Source of the DNA: Conidiobolus incongruus B7586
Taxonomy: Eukaryota > Entomophthoromycota > Entomophthoromycetes > Entomophthorales > Conidiobolaceae
Reading direction: 5' to 3'
Assembly (NCBI GenBank): GCA_000697335.1
Contig: JNEM01011567.1
Coordinates: 1 to 32,699 of the forward strand
Length of the DNA stretch: 32,699 nt
Every line of letters starts with the position of its first letter. The first letter of the stretch is position 1. Below are positions 11,739-23,000 of this stretch, piece after piece. The notes beneath the pieces are model-generated. The model saw only the letters and a list, made by a program, of their open reading frames with translations, was not told the DNA's origin and searched no databases. The translations under genes and the position numbers were made by a program.

Positions 11739-11942
11739 ATGGCTCTCATTCGTTTTAATTTGCCCAATTTACAATTAATTCCATGTGATGAACCTAATCG
11801 GATAGCCATCGCGACCCAACTGGTCCTCTTGGCCCCTAGATCTGTAGATCACATAGTCACTTATATTTCTGACCATCGCGACGAAGTATTGGAACTGGCA
11901 TTAATACCCTTAGCTAATCCCGTTACAAAAACTAAAAAATAA
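11739..11942 (+). CDS. Small orphan protein (67 aa)
   Basis: An intact ATG-to-TAA ORF of 67 residues beginning MALIRFNLPNLQLIP. It uses C- and G-ending codons typical of the real genes here (for example the run around 11811-11840), in contrast with the A/T-rich flanks, which is the main reason to think it is translated. A poly-T/ATT-rich leader precedes it and ordinary A/T spacer follows. There is no signal peptide or membrane segment, and the C-terminus is Lys/Thr-rich. I recognise no family. It may be a lineage-specific small protein, or the last exon of a longer plus-strand gene whose upstream exons I could not define. Confidence 0.4.
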   Translation: MALIRFNLPNLQLIPCDEPNRIAIATQLVLLAPRSVDHIVTYISDHRDEVLELALIPLANPVTKTKK

Positions 11943-12494
11943 TATCATCCTGTTAAATTATTGATAGTTTTTAATAAAAAGCATTTATATTAGATATTTA
12001 TAGGAATGTTCTTTCTATTTCACAATATTCATTCAATGTATTTGATTGGACCCATTAATAATTCTAAATTTTAATTTAAATAATCAATTTGAAAGATTAT
12101 ATATTAATGTATAATCAGGATAGCAATTCTACAATTACTTTTATAAAACAATTAATAAATTATAAAATTGAAATTTTTATTCAGTGATGAAAATCAAAAT
12201 TAATGAAATTTTTTATTCTGTATCAAAACTGCAGATCATATGCCCAATGATTGAATCAACCAATTAAACGCTTTAAAATAATCAAACCATAATAAATTTC
12301 TAACTGAATTAATTACAAATCCAAGATAATTTGAATTTAAAGTTAAATACCAAATTAGTAATTGAACAGGGACTGTTAACCTGAATATTTAAAATGACAC
12401 ACTACAATTCATTTAAATTATTTCTTCTTCTTAATTAATTTTTTTATAGATTTTTATTATTTTATTTATATATTATTATTTTTACATTTATTAA
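11943..12494. other. AT-rich spacer and promoter side of the BTB/CAP-Gly gene
   Basis: A/T-rich sequence with a T-rich tract just before 12494. No gene, RNA or repeat could be supported. Confidence 0.5.
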
Positions 12495-14196
12495 ATGCTA
12501 TTTAATCAAAAATTCATTCAAGATATTACAAAGTTATTATTTAATAATGAATTTAAAGATTTTCCAATAAATAAATTTAAGTATCATAAAGGTATTAATT
12601 ATTAATACTTTTAAATTGAATATAACTAATATTATGTTAGCTATTGTTTTTACAAGATTAAAATGTTTATATTCAAGTGAGGATGAGATATTGAAAAATT
12701 TATCCAAATTACAAGTTCGAGAACTTCCAATTTCAATTGATACTCTAATGCAATACATTTATTTAAACAACACTGTAGCGTTTAGTCGTCATTTAAATTT
12801 TGACAATACTAACTTAATATTGAAAGAAACAGATTTAAGTCTATATAATTTGTTGAAAACAGAATATTTGAGTGATTTTGAATTAAAATTGTATGATTCC
12901 AAAAAATTGGTAAGAAGTTTTCGAGTTCACAAGTGTATCCTATGGTGCAGGGTAGAATATTTTAAGCATTGTTTTAAACCTGAATTCTTGGAGTATACTT
13001 CCACATTTTTGGATTTGGATACGTCGATATTCACTCAAGATACTTTAACCATCATATTGAAATATGTTTATAGTTCGGAGTTGGAATCCTTGAAGGATTA
13101 TTCATTGAGTGATTTGATTAAACTTTGGAAGAGTTTTAACTATTGGCAAATTAGCGAAATTACCAATTATTTGGAGAGTTTTGCAATGGCTGACATGTTT
13201 CACAATCGATGGAAATGTAAATGTAAACGCTGCCAAACCAATGTGTTTTTATTGATTAAATTCTCTTTTAAGCATGGGATTCGGGAGTTATTAATGTCTT
13301 CAATTAACTACTTTTTGAGAAATAGAGATCTAATGATTTGTAGAGAGTTTGTAGAGTTGAATAAGTCCATTTTAGATTTGGTGTTTAAAGAACTGGACAA
13401 TTCGTTGATCATGTCAGATATTTATATTTTGGAGCAATCACTACAACTGTTTTTTATGATTCAAAAGGCTCAGAATAGAGGTCTTTACGCATCTTGGGTT
13501 CAGTCACTTATTAGCAGACTCACACCAATTTACAATCACAGTTTGCAAATAATATATGATCTTATTATCGAATCTCACTCCAATTCTGATATCAGTAAAC
13601 AATTATTTTCGGATCAAACACTCACACATTGGAATCTAGACTTCTTGGAAGAAATCCTAAACTTTATCATTGACTATCTCAAAGAAGACAAAGTCATTAT
13701 CATTTACAAATTCGCCAAGCATCTGCAATCCCTACATATCAATCAATCTATGATCGAAGACAAACTCAATCTCATCGTGAGATACATCCACAATCATTCC
13801 TTCCAAATTTACAGATTGGGAGGCTTTAAAATGCTGTCGCCAGCCATGAAAGAACAATTGTTCGATCAACTTGGAATCAAGGAAGATGAATTGAATTTGA
13901 ACAAGAATGGACGTAAAGTGGTTATTCCCAAGACTCCCACGGTCCCCATCGATCAGTTGGTACCTCCTCGTCACCCACTTCGCAGGAACCAGCGCGTGTA
14001 TCTATTAGATCCTTTTCGATATGGCATTATTCGATACCTTGGTAAATTGCATTTTACGGATGGTGACTGGGTCGGATTAGAACTCTTTATCGGTCAGGGT
14101 AACGGCGACGGCTTACTCAAAGGCAAACGATACTTTTCAACGAAACCGGAGAGGGCTACCTTCGTCAGGAAGGAAAAGATATTGGTCATTAGCTAA
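12495..14196 (+). CDS. Tandem BTB-domain protein with C-terminal CAP-Gly domain
   Basis: Two exons, 12495-12591 and 12641-14196, encode 550 residues. The 49-nt intron has a GTATTA donor, a TAACTAAT branch site and a TTAG acceptor. I chose this ATG because the large exon has no ATG at its 5' end, and the spliced first exon completes a BTB fold (FKDFPINKFKYHKAIVFTRL). A second BTB-like domain spans about 110-210 (SDFELKLYD, FRVHKCILW, ILKYVYSSE). A helical BACK-like region follows, then a CAP-Gly domain at about 481-550 (GDWVGLELF, KGKRYF). Family knowledge: BTB domains dimerise or bind cullin-3, and CAP-Gly domains bind tubulin or EB C-termini. A microtubule-linked adaptor role is inference. 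The usual GKNDG of CAP-Gly reads GNGDG here (519-523). A Cys-rich patch (KCKCKRC) lies near residue 226. Confidence 0.8.
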
Positions 14197-14715
14197 AGCC
14201 TAAATCGTTATTGTAATTTATATATATTTTCAGAATTATAAAAATTTGAATAAATTTAATTAATTTAAATTCAATCCATTTATTTATAACTTTAGATTTA
14301 AAAATCTAAGTTTGTAGTTTGAAAAAACTAAAATTGATTCAATTTTAGATAATAAATTATGAGACACAAATTATAATGCGAACTTATGTAATAATATTAA
14401 ATTAATCAAAAATAATAAATTTAAAATACGAAGCTGAACTTATATATTAACTCGTTTAATTTATTTAATAATCTAAAGGAAAAAATAATCAAGTGCAAAG
14501 TTAAGTATAATAAAAAATTATAAAATCAAATCATTGTTATGATGTTTTTGAAAGTTTAAATTAATAAATAATATTGTTAAATATATATATATTAATGCTT
14601 ATATATGTATCAATTGAATTAGATAATATAAAATTCTAATTATGGTAATTTAATTACATTTTATAAAAAAAATTTTAATATAATTAAAATATAAAAAATT
14701 ATAATTTAGTTTAAC

Positions 14716-14784
<69 letters not shown>

Positions 14785-15196
14785 TAATGATAAACTTATT
14801 AATGCTTAATAATATAGAAAATTAAAATGAAGAATTAGAAAGATTTCTTAAATAAATATTTACCATTTATCTAAAGAATTAAAGATCGAATTAAGCATTA
14901 GAAATTCAGATGATCACTAGATGAAAATTCGGGAAAAAATTATCCGTTTTAGAGTCTGTAATATTATGAAATACATTAAATAGATATTAAGTGCTCAATA
15001 ATATATTGGTGACTTAAAGTATTGAGATTTAATCAAATGTTAATTTGATTATTAAGGTTCATCAAATTAATTATACTAACCTAAAAAACAAAGAAAATTA
15101 AGATAAACTTAAGAAACTAGTTAACTAAACAAAATAATAACTTGTTTTAATTGTTTGAATTGTTTGTTGAAGATAGAAATGATAGTGTAGAACTTT
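14197..15196. other. AT-rich spacer with microsatellite
   Basis: This is the 3' flank of the BTB/CAP-Gly gene and of ATP19 (convergent). Apart from the AAT microsatellite at 14716-14783, I see no gene, RNA or structured element. Confidence 0.55.
14716..14783. repeat. (AAT)n microsatellite
   Basis: About 22 perfect copies of the AAT triplet in tandem, between two convergent genes. It is probably length-polymorphic. The same triplet recurs at about 3391-3408 and about 17781-17810. Confidence 0.95.
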
Positions 15197-15536
15197 CTAG
15201 TTCTTAGAATCGGATTCGGCAGCCTTTAAAAATTCTTGGATGAATTTTTCTTCATCAGCGGATGAGGCGGGAATCACGGGGGTAGCGGGAGTGGCGGGAG
15301 TCTTGGGACCGCGAGTGGCGGCGTAAATACCTCCTCCGAAGAGACCCAAAGTTCCTAAAGCCAACTAAAAGAGGCATGTCAGTAATCCGTCATCGAATTT
15401 TGAGATATATTAGTATAATGAGTTAGCTCTTCTATAAAGTGACAATCAAATCACCGCCATAGAGAGTTGATAAAAATTGAAAACTTACGTAGTGGGAACC
15501 AATCTTAGCACCGGCGATATTATAGTAAGACACCAT
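15197..15536 (-). CDS. ATP19: ATP19, F-type ATP synthase subunit k
   Basis: Two exons, 15536-15489 and 15364-15197, encode 71 residues. The protein has a short N-terminal part ending GSHY, then a single membrane helix (LALGTLGLFGGGIYAATRG). A Pro/Thr linker follows, and a charged C-terminal segment DEEKFIQEFLK matches the DEEKFI..YLK end of yeast subunit k (68 residues). Family role: small inner-mitochondrial-membrane subunit of ATP synthase that supports dimerisation. The intron (15488-15365) is 124 nt, about twice the local norm, and richer in G/C. It uses GTAAGT and TTTTAG. Confidence 0.9.
15365..15488 (-). ncRNA. Possible box C/D snoRNA in the ATP19 intron (speculative)
   Basis: This intron is the longest found in the window. 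Read on the minus strand it contains GTGATTT (close to the RUGAUGA C box) immediately after GGCG, and about 70 nt later CTGA (D box) followed by CATGCC. The GGCG and TGCC ends could form a short terminal stem next to the two boxes. A GATGA motif just before the D box could be a C' box. The C box is imperfect and I cannot name an rRNA target, so this is a candidate only. Confidence 0.2.
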
Positions 15537-16766
15537 TTTTTATAATTTGAATTTGTAATTAATTGCAATACTTAGTATTTGATGATTACAGTAATGATGT
15601 GATATATAATGAAATTTATTTATTGATCCAACTGTTTGAAAATTACTTTGGATATTTTTATGGGATTATTTTTATTCTATATAATATAGCAAAGTTTTTA
15701 TTTTGTTAGTAATTTAATCCAATTATTATTAGATTATTAGATTATGATATGAATATTATAATCTACTTATTAGCATATAATAAAATTTTTCACATCACAA
15801 AAACTATAAAATGTATATGAGTATCAAATAGATCAATAAAGTATAATATCATTGTTAAGAAATTTTTTATAAATGAACATAGTGACATAGTCATTCGAAA
15901 TAAATCTAAACACTATTTGAATTTTATTTTATCTACAATGTTTATTAAACCTTAATATTTATATTATAATGAGATATATCAGAACATGTGAATTAATAAA
16001 TTTCAGTTGTATGGATTTTTAAATATAATCTATATCTGATAAAATATAACATCTTTTTAAAAAGGCAAAATATTATTTTAATTAAAGAATATAATAAATT
16101 TTGAATATTATAAAATTTGGAAAATAAAATATTCATCAAATAAGAATTTTTTCATAAAAATCATTTGGAATAATTTGTTCAAATATTATTGAAAATAGCT
16201 AATCTATTTGCAATCTTTATTATATTTTTAAAAAAATAATATTGATATTAGTATGATTTAAAATTGGTAGATTAACCTTACTATTTAATTTTGTAAAAAT
16301 TAATCATTATATATATATATTGAATAACCAAGCTTCAATTTTCATAATACTCAATTCCGTCTCGATTATTTTGAAATGATGATAAATCTTAATGACTAAT
16401 TTATAGGCTTATTCAAATAAAATGATAATTTAGTATTTTTAAATATAAACAAAATGAAAAGTTACCTAAAAAATTGATTATGAAATTAAAATAGTTTATT
16501 AAAAATATATAGCTCTAAATACGAAAAAATTATTTTTGGTCCTTAAATTTCAATAAATAAATTTAGTAACAATACAACAGAATATTTTTAAAATTTTTGA
16601 ATTTGAGTTTTCACTATCATGCTTCATTAAAGTATATCAACTAACAAAAAATCATTATTAAGCAATGTCTTTTCTTTTGATAGCATAGAATATAGATAAG
16701 CATTCAAAATAATTCAAACACTATCATCCAAGTAATTTGGTAAATTTAAAATATTACTGAAGATTA
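15537..16766. other. AT-rich spacer
   Basis: This contains the promoter side of ATP19 (start at 15536) and the 3' flank of the phosphatase pseudogene. It is otherwise low-complexity A/T with no gene or RNA that I can support. Confidence 0.55.
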
Positions 16767-18022
16767 TTATATTATAGACATTTGATGCCCAAAGCTTATA
16801 ATAAGGTAATCGGGTACAATTTCAGTTTCTTCAGCTAGCTCAGTTTTATTTATATGATCTATAATGATTACAGATTATCTACATGGCATAAGGTATTATA
16901 ATGAATATTATTACCTGATAACACTAATAAAGAACTCAAACCTCCATTTAATCCAAATTGAATATCTATATCCAGTCTATTCAATATAAATATATTAAAT
17001 ATCATTATTACAAAGAGTACAAATAGTGAATTTCCTATCATCAACCATACAAATTCTGACCAAATTCAAGTCACAGAGCTCCCAAATACTTTCCAAAGCA
17101 CTCAAATTTGGCTTTCCAAACATCGTAGGTCTAAGCTTTGTGAAATGGATCAAAGGAGCGTTGATGAATCCAGTCCCTGGGTAGAATGTACCATTGACAG
17201 AGTCAATAGGATTGTCATTCGTTGCAAAGAAGAATGTGGGGCTCTTGAACGAGGAGTTGGTATTTGTGACAGCATTTGGGATAACTTATGATGTGGACCA
17301 TGTCAATGGCCAGAGCTCCTACGCATGTGATATTAGTTGAATTGGTTGGATGTAGTGTGTGAATTGCTTTACAGCTGAATTTGGACTCAATTTGGCCAAT
17401 GCTTCATCATCAACGGGATGATTATCCTAATCCAATATTATTAAATTCCAAATATCAAAAAATTAAACTCACATCCAAAAAATACTTGATCAATGCCCAA
17501 AGCTATCGACTCTTCCTTAAATCAATCCATACCAATCACAAACACCTTTATATCCCTAAGTAATTTCAGTACATTCTTCAAATAGACTCTAAGTAAATAA
17601 TTGGAACTAAAAAAATCTCCATAAACCAAAATTAATATTTGTCCACACTGATAATCTTCCCATAGCTCGAAATATTGATTCCAATCCCCTTGAACTTCGT
17701 CACATAAGAATTAATTGATTTGATAGCATTATTGTTTACGAATAAGCATTTTTGATTTACTATTAAAATTAATACAATGCTATTATTATTATTATTATTA
17801 TTATTATTGAATATTTGCAAGTATATCTCAACCAATTTTTATAATATCTGGTATTCAATTAATAGGATTGTTACTAGACCATATAACACTTATTTTCTAT
17901 TCATACAAAATATTTTAACAAATTTACTATTCTACCTTCACAATCAAATAAAAACATGTTATACTTATCTAAAAACTATTAATAGTATCTGAATTAGTAA
18001 ATATTTGAGTAATTTTGGTCAT
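16767..18022 (-). pseudogene. Third PHO13-family HAD phosphatase copy, inverted and decayed
   Basis: Remnants of all eight exons of the upstream phosphatases can be followed on the minus strand. Exon 1 is 18022-17936 (begins MTKITQ, ends FLFDC), exon 2 about 17889-17820, exon 3 from 17759 (QKCLFVNNNAIKS). Then come exon 4 (FFSSNYLLRVYLKNVLK), exon 5 (DNHPVDDEALAKL), exon 6 (GKPNLSALESIWEL), exon 7 (IQFGLNGGL) and exon 8 (EIVPDYLI). It is broken by a one-base contraction of a T run in exon 1, stops in exons 2 and 4, a frameshift in exon 6, and a lost donor (GT to GA) at intron 6. Motif I second Asp is Glu (DCE) and motif IV GDR is DDR. Exon 6 and intron 6 resemble copy 1 more than copy 2. An ATT microsatellite sits in intron 2. 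Confidence 0.9.
17781..17810. repeat. (ATT)n microsatellite in pseudogene intron 2
   Basis: About ten tandem ATT triplets within the position of intron 2 of the decayed phosphatase copy. The matching introns of the two intact copies lack it. Confidence 0.85.
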
Positions 18023-20024
18023 TTTTCAAATTTTTAAACTTCACAAATAAGCTAGAGGATATAATAAATTGAGAGATTTTAATCAATTGTATTTAATTAA
18101 AAAATGATTAGGGGAGTTTTAAATATAAATTTAGTAATCTTTTATATAGATTTTAAATAAAAATTTTAATCTTGTTCAATCTTTAAAAAATTATTGACTA
18201 TAACTTTTAAATGAATAATAATACTAATATCTTTATAGTTTCAACAATATCATATATCTAAACAATTATAGATAATGATACAAGTTATTTTGAATTATGA
18301 TTTAAATATTTATAATAAACTCAATTATTAAATCCAAACCTTAAAATGAATTTTGATAATTCTAGTACTAAATTTAAATATTAGTGTAGAAATTAAGTAA
18401 TGGCACAATTTTAAAATTAAAATTAAACATATAAATTAATAAATAATATATAAAAATTAATAAATAATATAAAATTAATAGCTTCATTTATTATTAAGAA
18501 CTTTTTTTTATACCTTTAATAAGCTTTTAATATTTAAAAAATAGTTTTTTATTAAAGACTGAAATTTAATGTTTTATAAACTAATTTAATTTGTTTATAG
18601 GAATTTTTTTCCTTACAAGCTGTTTTTTTAATTATCTAAAATAATTATAATTATATAAGTTATAATCAAGTAAAGATATTAGATGTAGTAACTCTCTTTA
18701 TTATTTTTTATATAAAAATTTTTTTAGTTTTAACTTTATATATTTTATAATTATTATACAGAATAATAAGTGTTTTTAATTTATATTAAAAACACCATTT
18801 AAAAATTATTTTATTTAAAAAAACTATATATAATTTATTATTAATTGATTTTGCTTAAGGTATTAAATAAAAAAACTATATATTATTGTAATTTATTATA
18901 ATAATTAATATTCACTTATATTTAAAGTACTTGTTTATTAAAATTTATAAAGGGGATTAATTTAATTTAACTTAATATTTTGTTTTATTTTTAAATAAAA
19001 GATTATATAAAAGAATTCAAAATTTATTAATTATAAGTATATATTGTAAAAACCTTTGTTTTTTAATTATATCTTAATAAGTTTAATTTAACTATAGCTA
19101 TTTTAATTCTCTTTTATGTTTTTATTAAATTATATGGTATCTACTTTATATTTTTATTAATTAATTTAAGTTTAAACTTAAGTAAATATAATATACTTGT
19201 ATAATTAATATTAAATTATTTTAATAATTCTTTAACAAAATTAAAAATATATCTCTTAATATATTTTTTTATTTTATTAATAAGTAAAAAAATAACAGTA
19301 AAAATTAATTTTTTAGATTTTAGTAAATTTTAAATAATGTTTTTTCTAACTTTAAAATCATAAATCTAATGATATATAGTAATTTTAGATAAAGCACTAT
19401 TTCTATAAACTATTTGCAAGTTTTAAATGATTTTAAAGGGTTTACAGTTAAGTTTTAAAGATACAAAATTGAAAGCCTTTTGATAATCATAATTTAATTT
19501 AAGTATAATTAAATTTAAGTATAAATTTTGAAATCAAAATATTTTAATAAAAAAATAATTAAAATTGAATATATATATATAGTTTGAAAATATTTATTTT
19601 CCTATATATTTTATATATATATAATCTTTCAAAATGTATAATATGTTTGAAAGATCAGAAATTAAAAAATTTGCCATTTCTTAATTTCTATACTAATATT
19701 AAATTTTGAACATTTATTATTTAGTGAAATTTTTTTTCAAATTTATAAAAATTTAGTTAATTTATATAATAATTAACAGTTGTTAGAGTATTAAATCAAG
19801 TATGATATTTAATAAATAAATTCTAATCATTAGTTTAATTTATTATTCAGATTATTAAAATATTTTAAAATTGAAATCAATAAAATTTATAATCAATAAT
19901 TATTAGATTAAATTATATTAAGAGTTGGGAATATTACAAACAGCTATACAAAAACGTTCAAAATTGGTTAAATTGTAAATTAAAGAAGTTTTAATGATAA
20001 CTAAAATCAATAATATTTTGAAGA
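18023..20024. other. Gene-free AT-rich block (2 kb)
   Basis: Very low G/C throughout, with stops in all frames and many T/A tracts. A local near-duplicate of about 20 bp (AATTAATAAATAATATA) occurs around 18434 and 18455. No promoter, tRNA or coding signal is visible. It may be an old repeat eroded to A/T, but no family can be named. Confidence 0.5.
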
Positions 20025-23000
20025 TTAAATCACTCTCAAGCCAGTGCCGTTAGAGCCGATCTGACTAAGTTGACAGATGGTACAGAGTTGGTCCTGGAAT
20101 TCGGGCAAGTAGGATGCTTTGCAGTAGCCACATTGGACAGAGGGAGATCCCTGGTAGATGGGAACCAAAGATTTGGCACACACCACAAAGGGATTGTACT
20201 GGTCGTAGTTGATGGCCACTTCGTCCCTGGGGGTGCGTTCCGAGACTTGTTGAATTTGTTTGGCTTGCGTCGAGAGCTTAGGATTGGGTCCCAATTCGAG
20301 TAGTCGGCGGGAGAATAAGGAGGCTGTGACGAAGTTCTTATTCTTGAAGTTGAGAGTCATGGCTAAGTTGATTGTGATGATGGAGTGCTTGGGATCGAGT
20401 TGACAATGTGTGAAGTAAGCGGCAAGCTCGAGAGCGCGCTTGAGTCCTTCAGGGTCGGAGGTGGATGTTTCACGGCGGGCTCTGTCAATGCTCAAACCAA
20501 GAATATATTCTCTACAAATTTCAATCATTTGTTGGACTTCTTCAGCATCGGAACTGTTTTCAGCTACCAAGAGAGGAATAGAATGAAGTAGATTTAAGAA
20601 AGTTTCAGTGGCTTCAACGGGTTTGTTGGCGTTGAAGAGACGGTAACCTTCTTTGAGTTTAGCTAGAAGGGCTTGGAAGTTGTTGACATTGATTGGGCGC
20701 ATTTGGGATCTGCTAGTTTCTTCGGGATTGCGACGAAGTGGGAAAGTTTGAGATGGAAGAGATGAGTTAGATATTAAGTAGGATTGAGAGGCTTGGTATA
20801 AGCTTAAGAACAAAGGTTTTAAAGGTGCAAAGTTAACGACACCAATCTGACGATTCAAAAGTTGCATAGCAGTTTCGAAAGAGCCAGCGGTAACATGATC
20901 AGCAGGGAGAGGAGAATTACGAGCCCAAATTTCGAGAGGGTTGGCTTCGCTGCTAGGCATTGTGAATCCGGTGCTTTGGAGACCACTGACGAGTTCACGA
21001 CCAATATCTTCATCAATTTGAAGTTCGGGATCCATACCCCAACCTCCAGCATCTTCTTCATCTTCTTCATCCTCTTCATCACCATAAAGGTTGTCTTCGG
21101 CATCAAATGTACCAGATCCAATATTGACATCATCAAGAGCATCCTCACCATCACCCCAAGCACCAGTGGCATCTTCGCCGTCTTCATCGTCATCAAATTG
21201 AGTGTGCTTAGTGTTACTGGCTTCGTAAGAGGCAAAGAATCTATCAAAGACGCTCTTGGATACGTTAAGTAAGGGCCAATTATCGTGAGGTTCGCTTGAA
21301 ATAGGAGCAAGAGGCTTCAAGGGGCCTGAGGTAGTAGGGAGTTTGGCCAAAACTTCGGGAGAGATTTCACAAGCTTCAGCAATAGCTTGAGCTTCATCAT
21401 CTAAGCCATGGTTCTTAGCAGTTAAATAAGCCAAAACATCTAAATCAATGAATTAATGTTTAAAAATAGTGAACTGAAAATAATAGGTGTTACATTTTCC
21501 AGAAGCCTTCAACACCTTAATCTGTTCTGTAGCATTATCAATCAAAAGAGAGGTTTGGTAAAGGGAGGCGTAGTCACCACGTAAATCAGCAATTTTTTGC
21601 ATCTTCTTAACTTTTTCAAGATCACCAGTAATGAAGTATAAGAAAGTTAATTTATCCAAATTCTTAACACGTTGGTGGCACACTTCAACAACCTATATAA
21701 AAATAGTGTTATATAATTGGTATTAAAGGAGAAAATATTAATAATTACCTGGACATTACCATGGTCAAGAGCGTGAGCAGCTAACTTAATCCAACAGCCA
21801 TCATCATTCAATTCTTTAGCTGAGCCCAAAGCAGCTTCAATATTACCACATTCTAAAGCCAATTCAAAGCGGGTACGTTCATCCTTAATGAAATGGAGAG
21901 CAATTTCAGAGTATCCCTTTTTGCGCAAGTAAGCAATAATAGATTGTCCAACCAGGTTGGAGTGCTTGATGGCGTGAAGAACTTTATCATATTCATGATT
22001 AATAAGAGCAAGTTTGAACTTATATTCAGCAGGATCGATGGGTAAAATTTGGGGCTGGGCTTCACGGTCAAGGTAATGAACTTTGGTGCCTTGAACTCTA
22101 GTAAGGTAGATGGGTTGATCCAAAGTACAGATAATGCCGGAATCGCCTTGAGGCAAGACGTATTTAAGGTGATTCAGAGTAGTGAATAAAAATACACCTA
22201 CAGGATCCCAAGCACCTCCCTTGACACGAATAGTTTCGTGAATTTGACATAACTGAGTTAAATTCTTAGTGGCCAAAGTAACCAAGTGCTTACTTAATAA
22301 AGCGACATTGTTGCCATCAGGAGACCAAACAGCATATTTGACATTGGAAACATTAATGGTAGCAATATCTTTGCGTTGTTGAACATCGAATAAAGTTACT
22401 TGACTGGGAGATACGAGGAGCAAATTACCACCAGGAGCTGACAGGATATCTGTGACAAGATTGGGAAGTTTAATTTGCTTAACAGGTTTTGAATCTAAAT
22501 CTTTAATTTCTAATTGTTGAGATTCAACATCTAAAACGGCAAATCTATTTCTACCAGTGAAAAGAGCAGCATTTCCTGAACCCTTGATAGCTGTTCCAGG
22601 TTCATCAGAGCGGTTGTTGTTGCGGTAAAGCTCAAAGGTGCCACCAGAATCAGATTGGAAAGTCAATAAAGTGGTATTGTCAACAGGGTTGAAGGATAAG
22701 GTTCTAGGAAGCTGAGAATAAGCGCCACCTTGACGACGAATAGTGATGAGGGGATTATCACTCTTAGCACCAAAATCTTGAATTCTAACATGATTTTGGC
22801 GGACATACAAGAGAACATTTTGAGAAGGACTGAGAGCCATAGCAGGTCTTTCTCTATCTAATTTGAAGATAACTAAACCGGAATCATGACCAGCTGCAAA
22901 AAGATTGAGTTCAGGATGAGCAGCAAGTACCCAGAATCGATCGCTTTCTCTGCGGAAAGTTTGGATCAAGGTACGCTTGGACATATCCCAAACGCGGATA

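Noticed and set aside
12616-12640. Extending the BTB/CAP-Gly large exon upstream from a TTG
   Set aside because: The segment is the end of an intron with a branch site and TTAG acceptor, and a proper ATG exon lies upstream and completes the BTB motif.
17381-17992. Short ORFs within the inverted phosphatase copy
   Set aside because: They overlap exon and intron remnants of the pseudogene in wrong frames or cross the microsatellite, so they are not independent genes.
20070-21310. ORFs overlapping the last exon of alpha-COP on both strands
   Set aside because: They are shadows of a well-conserved alpha-COP coding frame.
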